Part shown: one piece after another, positions 35,378 to 42,524 of the stretch | How the letters are laid out: every line of letters starts with the position of its first letter | Position numbering within the stretch: position 1 is the first letter of the stretch | Origin: Bacteroidota bacterium | Lineage (GTDB): Bacteria > Bacteroidota > Bacteroidia > CAIKAF01 | NCBI GenBank assembly: GCA_023432985.1 | Contig: JAEZEQ010000041.1 | Coordinates: 1-58,395, forward strand | Length of the DNA stretch: 58,395 nucleotides | Direction of reading: 5' to 3' | Program-made: the position numbers and the translations under genes | Notes under the pieces: model-generated | Told to the model about the DNA's origin: nothing | Databases searched by the model: none | Seen by the model: the letters and a program-made list of their open reading frames with translations, nothing else

Positions 35378-35800
35378 ATGGAAAATAAAAGAATTGTGAA
35401 AATATACTTAGATGATGACCCCAACCCCTTCGCCGAATTTACACCACCGGTGAAGTTTGTGTTCGACTCTACTAAAATCCCCGATGGCCCACATTGCCTG
35501 AAAATTGTAGCCAAATCAACCGACGGAATAGAAGGGGTCAGAAAAATTGATTTCGAAGTGCGAAACGGTCCAGCAATTGATGTGGTGGGACTAAAAGAAA
35601 ATGAAATTATAAACGAGCAAATTCCCATTACCATTAATGCATACGGAAGCGAAAGAAAGGATGTTTTTGTGGTCACCGGATCCGAAACGCCCAAAGCAAT
35701 CCCATTTTGGGTATGGGCTCTGCTCATCCTCTTCCTTGGCTTTGCCCTATTTTATTTTATCCGATATTGGAACCCCGAATTTTATAAATCTTTTGTCTGA
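35378..35800 (+). CDS. Ig-like domain membrane protein, oxidase operon
   Basis: A 140-aa protein: an N-terminal beta-sandwich (FVFDSTKIPDGPHCLKIVAKSTDG, typical of Ig-like or cytochrome-c-oxidase-associated domains) and one C-terminal membrane helix (IPFWVWALLILFLGFALFYFI). I start it at the ATG at 35378; the GTG at 35354 would overlap the previous gene. Its stop overlaps the start of the haemoglobin gene (TGATG at 35798-35802), so translation is coupled. The function is unknown, probably a structural oxidase accessory. Confidence 0.75.
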   Translation: MENKRIVKIYLDDDPNPFAEFTPPVKFVFDSTKIPDGPHCLKIVAKSTDGIEGVRKIDFEVRNGPAIDVVGLKENEIINEQIPITINAYGSERKDVFVVTGSETPKAIPFWVWALLILFLGFALFYFIRYWNPEFYKSFV

Positions 35801-36195
35801 TGCATACTCTTCCCGATATAAAACATCTCGATGATGTGAAAATAATGGTAGACCATTTCTACACCAAAGTAAGAATGGACGATTTACTTAAAGATATTTT
35901 TAACAATATCATACAAGATCGCTGGCCACAACATCTCGATAAAATGTACCGATTTTGGCAAACGGTATTGCTCGACGAACATAGCTATGCCGGAAGTCCA
36001 TTCCTACCCCATGCCAAGCTGCCCGTGCATTTGCCCCATTTCGAAAGATGGTTGAAACTGTTCGACGAAACGGTGGATGAACACTTCGAAGGACCTAATG
36101 CCGATAAAGCTAAATGGCAAGGAAAAAGAATGGCAGATATGTTCCACTCGAAAATAGATTTTTATCGAAATAACCCCAATTCACCCCTGCTATAA
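35800..36195 (+). CDS. Group III truncated haemoglobin
   Basis: A 131-aa trHb of group III (P). Typical features: the N-terminal HxxLV-type MVDHFYTKVRMDDLLKDIF, the WPQHLDKMYRFWQTVLL helix, GSPFLPHAKLPVHLPHFERWLKLF with the proximal histidine, and MADMFHSKIDFYRN. Group III globins bind O2 and NO and are linked to NO detoxification or peroxide reactions. It overlaps the previous gene by one base and ends the operon that began with rrf2. This supports a link between the operon and NO or O2 stress. Confidence 0.92.
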   Translation: MHTLPDIKHLDDVKIMVDHFYTKVRMDDLLKDIFNNIIQDRWPQHLDKMYRFWQTVLLDEHSYAGSPFLPHAKLPVHLPHFERWLKLFDETVDEHFEGPNADKAKWQGKRMADMFHSKIDFYRNNPNSPLL

Positions 36196-36235
36196 AGAAA
36201 TCAAAACGCAACAAACTGCCTATACACAATTTGCA

Positions 36236-36260
36236 TATTTTTGATTATTCAGAATTCTAA
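36236..36260 (+). promoter_or_regulatory. Promoter and candidate operator of the hemerythrin-like gene
   Basis: TATTTTTG (36236-36243) fits the -7 box. TTCAGAATTCTAA at 36248-36260, overlapping the expected transcription start, matches TTCGGAATCCTAA at 36753-36765 at 11 of 13 positions and contains the palindrome AGAATTCT. Confidence 0.45.
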
Positions 36261-36270
36261 AAAATTATGT

Positions 36271-36735
36271 ATGACAAATCCTATCAAAAGATCTGAAACG
36301 CTAAAACCTCTAAGCCGAGACCATCACCACGGACTACTTCTTTGTTGGAAAATCAGACAAGGCATTAATCTAAGCGTGGAAACGGAAAGAATAAAATCCT
36401 ATTGCGACTGGTTCTGGAAACATCATTTGGAAGAACATTTTCAGGTGGAAGAAAAATACCTTTTTCCCATTCTCGGAAATGATCACCCGATGATTAAACA
36501 AGCAAAATCGGAACATAGACGTCTCAAAAGATTGTTCGAAAATTCCCAAGACCCCGAAAAATCTATACGACGTATCGAAGAGGAATTGGAAAAACATATA
36601 CGCTTCGAAGAACGAATCCTTTTCAACGAAATTCAACTGCAAATATCCGAAACTCAATTGCAAAATTTAGAAATTCACCATATGTCCGAACCCCTGCCCG
36701 AATGGGATGACGAATTCTGGCTTCGAAAAAAATAA
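36271..36735 (+). CDS. Hemerythrin-like HHE domain protein
   Basis: A 154-aa helical protein with an HHE-type di-iron site: LSRDHHHGLLL at the N-terminus, WKHHLEEHFQVEEKYLFPIL in the second helix, HRRLKRLF in the third, and HIRFEERILFNEI in the fourth, giving the His/Glu ligands. Such proteins bind O2 or NO; YtfE-type members repair iron centres after nitrosative stress. The start is the ATG at 36271; a TTG at 36241 is the only upstream alternative and lies within the promoter. It is transcribed from its own promoter behind the haemoglobin gene. Confidence 0.88.
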   Translation: MTNPIKRSETLKPLSRDHHHGLLLCWKIRQGINLSVETERIKSYCDWFWKHHLEEHFQVEEKYLFPILGNDHPMIKQAKSEHRRLKRLFENSQDPEKSIRRIEEELEKHIRFEERILFNEIQLQISETQLQNLEIHHMSEPLPEWDDEFWLRKK

Positions 36736-36743
36736 GAATTTTC

Positions 36744-36774
36744 TTTGTTTAGTTCGGAATCCTAACTATATTTG
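36744..36774 (+). promoter_or_regulatory. Promoter with spacer operator upstream of the CxxC protein gene
   Basis: TTTG (36744-36747), 19 nt, TATATTTG (36767-36774): complete -33/-7. The palindrome TAGTTCGGA-A-TCCTAACTA (36750-36768, 8 of 9 pairs) fills the spacer exactly, the position of a repressor operator. Confidence 0.6.
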
Positions 36775-36814
36775 TTGAGGCAATATTGCCGTATTATCAA
36801 ATTCATATACCATT

Positions 36815-37048
36815 ATGGGAAAAACAATTTTTTATCATGCAGGCTGTCCCGTTTGCATGAGTGCCGAACAAGAAATTCTACAACTCATCGGACCGGAAAA
36901 AGTCGAGATCGTACATCTGGGAATGGATAAATCAAGAATCGCTGAAGCAGAAAATGCAGGCGTAAAATCCGTCCCTGCCCTACTCACCGAAAACGGAAAT
37001 GTATTGCATATCAACCATGGAGCCACTATGGCCGAAGTAAAAGCTTAA
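36815..37048 (+). CDS. Thioredoxin/glutaredoxin-like CxxC protein
   Basis: A 77-aa thioredoxin-fold protein: TIFYHAGCPVCMSAEQEIL with the CPVC active site at C11 and C14, then a strand VEIVHLGMD and SVPALLTENG with the cis-proline. It resembles NrdH/glutaredoxin-type mini-thioredoxins. It has its own promoter with an internal palindrome and is followed by a strong terminator, so it is a single-gene unit. A role in thiol redox or metal handling is likely but not specific. Confidence 0.85.
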   Translation: MGKTIFYHAGCPVCMSAEQEILQLIGPEKVEIVHLGMDKSRIAEAENAGVKSVPALLTENGNVLHINHGATMAEVKA

Positions 37049-37050
37049 TC

Positions 37051-37087
37051 TTATCCCACAAGGCCTTTGCTTTGTGGGATAATTTTT
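37051..37087 (+). terminator. Rho-independent terminator after the CxxC protein gene
   Basis: Perfect 11-bp stem TTATCCCACAA / TTGTGGGATAA (37051-37061, 37072-37082) with a 10-nt loop, then TTTTT. Confidence 0.88.
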
Positions 37088-37157
37088 CTAATTCTCATGT
37101 AAACTTGAATTTTATCCAACATTTTTACACCTATATTTATCTTTAAATTCTACTCGT

Positions 37158-37421
37158 ATGGAAGTTGCAGTATGGGACACTTATGTTACCAAAAAAGACG
37201 GAAATATCATGCATTTTGATATTATCGTGCCCGCCACCCTGGATAAGGAAGAACTTATCTACTCTTTCGGCCGGGAATATCTGAAGTCTAAAGGCCAGGA
37301 AGGGCAAAGCTTAAGCGCCGATCAATGCCGCTTCTGCCACATCGAAACCCTACAAAAGCACTGGAAAAATGCTCTTGAAAATCAGGGCTATTTTATTCTC
37401 GAAATGGAAAATTGCGACTAA
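37158..37421 (+). CDS. DUF2024 family protein
   Basis: An 87-aa protein of the DUF2024 family, recognisable from the opening VAVWDTYVTKKDGNIMHFDIIVP and the central QCRFCHIE, a CxxC pair, plus YFILEME at the end. The function is unknown; a CxxCH-like sequence could bind metal or haem, but no signal peptide is present, so cytochrome-type haem attachment is unlikely. Its stop directly abuts the ATG of the MarR-like gene. Confidence 0.85.
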   Translation: MEVAVWDTYVTKKDGNIMHFDIIVPATLDKEELIYSFGREYLKSKGQEGQSLSADQCRFCHIETLQKHWKNALENQGYFILEMENCD

Positions 37422-38018
37422 ATGAAAACGCCTTTCAACCTGAATTATCAGAATAAAAAAATTGAATTTAAAATTGTAGTCGCCCTCGAACGCGTCTCGG
37501 AAGCCTTTCGTGTGCTGCTGTGGAATAATAGTAAGGGAAATGGATTAAGTCCCATCCAAATTCAAATGCTGGTTTTCCTCCGTTTTCATTCAACCGAAAA
37601 TGCTACGATAGGCTACCTGGCAAAAGAATTTAATCTAAGTAAAGCTACGGTGAGCGATAGTATGAAAACACTTATGCAAAAAGGCTATGCTTCCAAAACG
37701 GAAACACCAACAGATGCACGAAGTTTTCGAATTGCATTGACTCCTGAAGGAGAAAAAATTGCCGATGCATCTGCCAACTTTGCCTTTGCTTTCGAAAAAC
37801 CAATCCATACACTTTCGGATGCACAAAAAGAAATCATGCTCAATGGTCTGCTTACTCTTATCGCCGATTTAAATAAAGCCGGCATAATTACCCTCCAAAG
37901 AATGTGCTTTAGCTGCGCACATTATTCTTTGCATAAAAATGTACATTACTGTAATCTGCTCAATAAAAAATTAGCCACAAGTGAATTACGCATCGATTGC
38001 CCGGAACACCTTGCTTAA
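37422..38018 (+). CDS. MarR-family regulator with four C-terminal cysteines
   Basis: Winged-helix regulator of the MarR type, 198 aa. DNA-binding region: IQIQMLVFLRFH, then ATIGYLAKEFNLSKATVSDSMKTLMQKG (recognition helix) and the wing TPTDARSFRIALTPEG. After the dimer helix, the C-terminus carries C162, C165, C177 and C193 (MCFSC, HYC, IDC). That four-cysteine set can hold a zinc or iron-sulfur centre, making a redox or metal switch plausible. It is adjacent to the DUF2024 gene and two bases from the YggS gene, and it may recognise the TTCRGAATYCTAA-type sites upstream of the hemerythrin and CxxC genes; this is inference. Confidence 0.85.
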   Translation: MKTPFNLNYQNKKIEFKIVVALERVSEAFRVLLWNNSKGNGLSPIQIQMLVFLRFHSTENATIGYLAKEFNLSKATVSDSMKTLMQKGYASKTETPTDARSFRIALTPEGEKIADASANFAFAFEKPIHTLSDAQKEIMLNGLLTLIADLNKAGIITLQRMCFSCAHYSLHKNVHYCNLLNKKLATSELRIDCPEHLA

Positions 38019-38020
38019 TT

Positions 38021-38737
38021 ATGAATCAAATTGAAAAAAACATCTCGGATATTCAAGACAGAATTGAAGCGGCATGCCTGAAATCCAACCGAAATAAGTC
38101 GGACGTCAAAATCCTCCTCGCCACCAAAACAGTAACCCCCGAAAATATTAAAATCGCCCTTCAAAATGGGATTACGCGCATAGGCGAAAATAAAGTGCAG
38201 GAACTGAAAAGTAAATTCGAAGCCCTTAAAGACATCCCACACGAATCGCACTTTATCGGCCATTTACAATCCAACAAAATTAAAGAGGTCATCCAATACG
38301 CCCAATGTATTCAATCTATTGACCGATGGAGCCTGGCTCAAAAATTACAAAATCGTCTCGAATACGAAGACAAAAGCATTGACGTTTTTATTCAGGTCAA
38401 TACCTCTAATGAAGCAAGTAAATTCGGAATTGAACCCGAAAAAGCGGTCGAACTCGCCATGCAAATGAAAAGCCTGAACCGAATACGCATTAAAGGCTTG
38501 ATGACTATAGGCCTCTTTTCACCAAACCCCGAATTGACCAGGCCTTGCTTCAAACTGTTAAAACATATTCAATGCGAACTTCTGGACCTGGATATACCCG
38601 TCCACGATTTATCAATGGGTATGAGCAACGACCTCGAAACAGCAATAGAAGAAGGATCAACCATGATACGCGTGGGTACCGCAGTTTTTGGCAAAAGAGC
38701 CCTGCCCGACTCCTATTATTGGAATGAAAGTAAATAA
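38021..38737 (+). CDS. yggS: YggS family PLP homeostasis protein
   Basis: Pyridoxal-phosphate binding protein of the YggS/PROSC family, 238 aa, with a TIM-barrel-like alanine racemase fold but no racemase activity. The PLP lysine is K36 in LLATKTV. Also visible: IGENKVQEL, HFIGHLQSNKIK and the phosphate-binding C-terminal SMGMSNDLETAIEEGSTMIRVGTAVFG. The start at 38021 (MNQIEKN) follows the MarR gene by two bases; an earlier frame start at 37997 overlaps that gene and is less likely. Confidence 0.95.
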   Translation: MNQIEKNISDIQDRIEAACLKSNRNKSDVKILLATKTVTPENIKIALQNGITRIGENKVQELKSKFEALKDIPHESHFIGHLQSNKIKEVIQYAQCIQSIDRWSLAQKLQNRLEYEDKSIDVFIQVNTSNEASKFGIEPEKAVELAMQMKSLNRIRIKGLMTIGLFSPNPELTRPCFKLLKHIQCELLDLDIPVHDLSMGMSNDLETAIEEGSTMIRVGTAVFGKRALPDSYYWNESK

Positions 38738-38891
38738 AAACCCGACTTTTTTTCATGTATATACGAAAATATATTTAAGGTCTACCAAAGCAAATCTTGA
38801 CCTAAATATTCCCACTTTATAAAATGCCTATTCAGTCCTGCCCAAGTTTTATAGTGTAACTATGGATACAAAGCATTTCGAATAATCTGTA

Positions 38892-38899
38892 TACTTTTG
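38892..38899 (+). promoter_or_regulatory. Promoter -7 box close to the MFS start
   Basis: TACTTTTG matches the -7 element but sits only 4 nt before the ATG at 38904, so the message would be nearly leaderless if this is the real promoter. No good -33 element is visible. Confidence 0.35.
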
Positions 38900-38903
38900 T
38901 TTT

Positions 38904-40112
38904 ATGTCGGAAAAAATTGAGCTCGGACTTAGAAAAAATGGGAAACAATTTGTCCTGTTGATTATTATTAACGCCTTTGTGGGCGCTATGGTCGGATTAG
39001 AGCGCACTATTTTTCCTCAATTTGCCGAACTGGAATTTGGAATGGCCTCTAAAAGTGCCATGCTCTCTTTTATTACCGCATTCGGCCTTTCTAAAGCAAT
39101 GGCCAACTATTATACCGGCCGCCTCGCGAACAAAATAGGCCGAAAAAACTTGTTGGTTATAGGCTGGCTCTTTGCTATTCCCGTCCCTCTTCTACTCCTC
39201 TATGCACCCAATTGGAACTGGGTCATTTTTGCCAATATACTCCTCGGTATAAGCCAGGGCCTCGCATGGAGTAGTACGGTCGTTATGAAAATTGACCTGG
39301 TTGGCGAAAAAAACCGAGGACTCGCCATGGGATTAAACGAATTCGCCGGATACTTCGCCGTTGGCATCACCGCATTCCTAACCGGATACCTCGCACACCA
39401 TTATGGCATAAAACCTTATCCTTTTTACCTCGGTATGCTTATTTCAATAATAGGCCTATTCCTTAGTCTCATCTGGGCAAAAGATACACGCGCCTTTGTG
39501 CAAAAGGAACACGAAACGGATAATAAAATATCACTCAAAAGTGTTTTTCGGGAAACTACTTTCAAAAATAAAACGCTGAGCTCGGTGACGCAGGCCGGAC
39601 TAATAAACAACTTAAACGACGGCATGATTTGGGGCCTACTCCCCATACTTCTCTTTTCTTACCATTTTAATTCGGAAAATATTGGAATTATTACCGCCAT
39701 TTATCCGGCCGTTTGGGGTATAGGACAATTGTTTACCGGCAAAATGTCCGACCATTTCTCTAAAAAAGCAATGCTGTTCTGGGGTATGCTTCTACAAGGC
39801 CTCGCTATTCTAATTATACCTATGAGCAGCAATTTCTACATTTTGGCAGGACTCTCGGCAGCATTAGGATTGGGAACAGCTCTGGTTTACCCCACTTTCC
39901 TTGCCACTATAGCACAGGTTACTTCAGCCAAACAACGCGCAGAAAGTATAGGCGTTTTCCGCCTCTGGAGAGATCTTGGATATGCCTTCGGAGCTATAAT
40001 ATCGGGCATAATCGCCGATAAGTTCGGACTCTCTTATGCCGTTTTTCTAATAGGCGCTATCACCATTGTCTCCGCTCTGATTATCCAATTCCGAATGCCT
40101 CCTAAATTCTAA
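38904..40112 (+). CDS. MFS transporter
   Basis: Major facilitator superfamily protein, 402 aa with about 12 membrane helices. Helix 1 ends GAMVGLERTIFPQFAELEFGM. The loop 2-3 motif is TGRLANKIGRKNLL, the family's GxLaDrxGRkxxl. A second-half copy TGKMSDHFSKKAML and the ERPFRLWRDLGYAFGAIISG-like segment (residues about 345-365: GVFRLWRDLGYAFGAIISG) are also seen. The substrate is unknown; it is not a characterised drug-pump signature. It is a single gene between YggS and RluF. Confidence 0.9.
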   Translation: MSEKIELGLRKNGKQFVLLIIINAFVGAMVGLERTIFPQFAELEFGMASKSAMLSFITAFGLSKAMANYYTGRLANKIGRKNLLVIGWLFAIPVPLLLLYAPNWNWVIFANILLGISQGLAWSSTVVMKIDLVGEKNRGLAMGLNEFAGYFAVGITAFLTGYLAHHYGIKPYPFYLGMLISIIGLFLSLIWAKDTRAFVQKEHETDNKISLKSVFRETTFKNKTLSSVTQAGLINNLNDGMIWGLLPILLFSYHFNSENIGIITAIYPAVWGIGQLFTGKMSDHFSKKAMLFWGMLLQGLAILIIPMSSNFYILAGLSAALGLGTALVYPTFLATIAQVTSAKQRAESIGVFRLWRDLGYAFGAIISGIIADKFGLSYAVFLIGAITIVSALIIQFRMPPKF

Positions 40113-40284
40113 CTCCACCTACACGCTTAAAAATGGGGACAAACTGATGCAATTCAAACTTTTACCTAAACATTTTCTAAACAAATAACTTTATTCTTTA
40201 GACCTAAGTCCTAAGTCTATATTTATGTTGAATAGGAGATGAAAATTATCCGCCATTTCCCATTTTTCTCTGCTATAGAATCTC

Positions 40285-40292
40285 TATCTTTG
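40285..40292 (+). promoter_or_regulatory. Promoter -7 box of the rluF gene
   Basis: TATCTTTG matches TAnnTTTG and lies 52 nt upstream of the ATG at 40344. Confidence 0.5.
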
Positions 40293-40343
40293 TTTTACGG
40301 TAAAATTATATGAGTACTCAACGCGAAAATAAATTTCCATTCT

Positions 40344-41258
40344 ATGCATTCCGATTCTATACGACTCAATAAATTCATAAGCGAAAGTGGACTCTGCTCC
40401 AGACGCGAAGCAGATCGCTTTATTGAAAAAGGAGTTGTGTTTATTAACGGTCGTAAAGCCCAAATGGGAGATCTTGTGAAAGTGGGCGACAGCGTCCGTG
40501 TAAATGGGAATGAATTGGAACCCCGGGAAAGCGAAAATGTCGTTTTTATTGCATTGAATAAACCCGTAGGCGTTACTTCAACCACCGAAAAAAATGTGCG
40601 CAATAATATAGTCTCCTTCGTAAACCATAGCAGTCGCATTTTCCCTATAGGAAGACTCGATAAAGACTCGCAAGGTTTAATATTTCTGACGAATAACGGA
40701 GACCTGGTAAACAAAATTCTGCGCGCCGGAAATAACCATGAAAAAGAATATGTGGTTACGGTGAATAAGCCCCTAACGGCCGAAATGATAGAGCAAATGG
40801 GAAAAGGGGTGCCTATTCTTGGGGTGCAAACCAAAAAATGTAAAGTGGTGCAAGAAAGTACCTATACATTCCGCATTGTACTTGTACAAGGCTTAAACCG
40901 ACAAATTCGCCGTATGTGTTCCCATTTCGGTTACGAAGTCACCAAACTCGAAAGAGTACGCATTATGCATATATCATTGAAAGGACTTCCACTCGGCGAT
41001 TGGAGAGACCTTACAGAAAAGGAAATGCAGACCATGTACGATCTCATTAAAGATTCTTCCGACCTCGACCAAAAAAAATCGGCTTCCCCAAAACCAAAAA
41101 ATAAAACGGAAAAAAAAGGAGTCGGAAATGCTCCTAAATTTGCCCAAAAACAAGGGCGTACTAAAGATAAATCTCCCAAAGAAAAAGAGAAAAAAAAGGA
41201 TTTCGGACGCAAATCTCCCCAAAAAAATAAACGCAATTCAAGCCGCTCCGGAAGATAA
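40344..41258 (+). CDS. rluF: Ribosomal large subunit pseudouridine synthase (RluF type)
   Basis: RNA pseudouridine synthase, RsuA/RluF subfamily, 304 aa. N-terminal S4 RNA-binding domain: IRLNKFISESGLCSRREADRFIEKG. Catalytic region: IGRLDKDSQGLIFLTNNGD with the catalytic aspartate, then KEYVVTVNKPL and GLNRQIRRMCSHFGYEV. The motif RAGNNHEKEY and overall order match RluF, which modifies 23S rRNA U2604. Unusual is a lysine-rich C-terminal tail of about 55 residues (low complexity, Lys/Ser/Pro) that may bind rRNA. It is followed by the b561-like gene after 33 nt. Confidence 0.92.
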   Translation: MHSDSIRLNKFISESGLCSRREADRFIEKGVVFINGRKAQMGDLVKVGDSVRVNGNELEPRESENVVFIALNKPVGVTSTTEKNVRNNIVSFVNHSSRIFPIGRLDKDSQGLIFLTNNGDLVNKILRAGNNHEKEYVVTVNKPLTAEMIEQMGKGVPILGVQTKKCKVVQESTYTFRIVLVQGLNRQIRRMCSHFGYEVTKLERVRIMHISLKGLPLGDWRDLTEKEMQTMYDLIKDSSDLDQKKSASPKPKNKTEKKGVGNAPKFAQKQGRTKDKSPKEKEKKKDFGRKSPQKNKRNSSRSGR

Positions 41259-41291
41259 TTCAAACCCAATTTATATTTAAACTAAACCGGC

Positions 41292-41870
41292 ATGGAAAAT
41301 CAAGCCTATTCAAAAATTTACAGAATAATGCATTGGGCAATAGCCATTTCGTTTTCTCTACTCTTACTCACCATTTTTCTACGCCTCACCTGGATGAACA
41401 GAGATAATGTAGCGGTTATTATTCAAGACTTTCTCGCCACTACTGACCAAAGCCTGACCCAAGATCAAGCTATAGTACTCGCCAAAAAAATAAGACAACC
41501 CATGTGGATTTGGCATGTATATTTAGGCTATGTACTGGTGGGACTATTCAGCCTGCGCCTACTATTACCCCTCTTCGGCGAAATGAAATTCCAAAATCCA
41601 CTCCGAAAACAATTGAACTTTAAATCCAAATTTCAAATGTGGACTTATCTCATCTTTTATGCATGCAGTATTGTTTCACTAATAACCGGATTAATCATAG
41701 AACTAGGCCCCAAATCGATGAAAAAATCAATGGAAGAAATTCACGAATTAGGCATTTATTATCTTGTAGGCTTTATGATATTACATATAAGCGGAGTTTT
41801 ATATGCCGAATTCACAACTCAAAATGGCATAATTTCACGCATTATTAGCGGAAAAAAAACAGAAAAATAA
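41292..41870 (+). CDS. Cytochrome b561-like membrane protein
   Basis: A 192-aa membrane protein with four helices and the histidine pattern of bacterial cytochrome b561 / Ni-hydrogenase b-type subunits: RIMHWAIAISFSLLLL (helix 1), IWHVYLGYVLVGLFSLRLL (helix 2), WTYLIFYACSIVSLITGL (helix 3), ELGIYYLVGFMILHISGVLYAE (helix 4). The His residues at the helix ends could bind two b haems. It may shuttle electrons between quinone and periplasmic partners. It sits just upstream of the copper-uptake operon, from which a separate promoter divides it. Confidence 0.85.
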   Translation: MENQAYSKIYRIMHWAIAISFSLLLLTIFLRLTWMNRDNVAVIIQDFLATTDQSLTQDQAIVLAKKIRQPMWIWHVYLGYVLVGLFSLRLLLPLFGEMKFQNPLRKQLNFKSKFQMWTYLIFYACSIVSLITGLIIELGPKSMKKSMEEIHELGIYYLVGFMILHISGVLYAEFTTQNGIISRIISGKKTEK

Positions 41871-41901
41871 TATAAAATAATTCCTGTTTATTTCTTTAGA
41901 T

Positions 41902-41917
41902 TATGACTAAAGTCATA
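41902..41917 (+). promoter_or_regulatory. Palindromic activator-site candidate upstream of the copper operon
   Basis: Perfect 16-bp palindrome TATGACT-AA-AGTCATA. Its centre is about 43 nt upstream of the start expected from the TACCTTTG -7 box (41939-41946), the place of a class II activator site. Between palindrome and -7 box lies TAGTTCCGAATTTAAC (41920-41935), close to the operator at 36750-36768. Confidence 0.5.
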
Positions 41918-41938
41918 TGTAGTTCCGAATTTAACAAG

Positions 41939-41946
41939 TACCTTTG
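41939..41946 (+). promoter_or_regulatory. Promoter -7 box of the copper-uptake operon
   Basis: TACCTTTG fits TAnnTTTG and lies 23 nt before the TTG start at 41970; no TTTG -33 element is visible, consistent with activator dependence. Confidence 0.5.
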
Positions 41947-41969
41947 AACTGTATAAATCGCAATACATA

Positions 41970-42365
41970 TTGAAAGCGACGTGTAAAATAATTAGCCTGT
42001 TTTTTATTCTTATTATACTGCAAAGCATAATAAAAAATACGGTTTTTTATTCTCTATACGAATACAACAATCGTGTTTTTACAGATTTATTTTGCGAAAA
42101 TACAGCGCAACCCGAACTAAACTGTAACGGTAAATGTTATATGGCCAAAATGAAGGCCACACAAGCCGAACAAGACAAAAACAATGCGCTCAATTCGCTC
42201 AAACAACTTCTACAGGAAAGCTCTTTTATAGGCTTTTTCGAAGTAATTCCTACACATAACTTTCAACCCGGAACCCAAAACACAGTCACCCCTCCTCCTT
42301 TCTTTCCCTCTGTTTATGCTTTTTCGTATATTCATAAAAGTATCAAACCGCCTGAATTTATTTAG
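41970..42365 (+). CDS. Small exported CxxxC protein of the copper-uptake operon
   Basis: A 131-aa protein beginning at a TTG codon. A hydrophobic N-terminal segment (IISLFFILIILQSII) serves as signal or anchor. The mature part has LFCENTAQPELNCNGKCYMAKM, the CNGKC motif with an upstream cysteine, followed by a helical and Pro-rich tail. I recall this CxGKC type from the first gene of Bacteroidota operons with OprC-like receptors. A copper-binding role is inferred from the operon rather than shown. No ATG in frame would preserve the signal peptide. Confidence 0.7.
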   Translation: MKATCKIISLFFILIILQSIIKNTVFYSLYEYNNRVFTDLFCENTAQPELNCNGKCYMAKMKATQAEQDKNNALNSLKQLLQESSFIGFFEVIPTHNFQPGTQNTVTPPPFFPSVYAFSYIHKSIKPPEFI

Positions 42366-42410
42366 TCTTCCCGATTTACATGAATTGCCGCTTTCCATGG
42401 GCTTTATGCC

Positions 42411-42440
42411 GCAACAGGATTAAATAAGAGATCCTGTAGC
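42411..42440 (+). other. Hairpin in the gap before the Met/His-rich lipoprotein gene
   Basis: GCAACAGGAT (42411-42420) pairs with ATCCTGTAGC (42431-42440) at 9 of 10 positions around a 10-nt loop. No T-run follows; it could attenuate read-through or stabilise mRNA. Confidence 0.35.
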
Positions 42441-42524
42441 CGGATGCTGCATTTCATTTTACAAAAACGGATCTTAATCCGATTTACCTATCCTATGTTT
42501 TAAAACTAAATAATATTCAAAATA

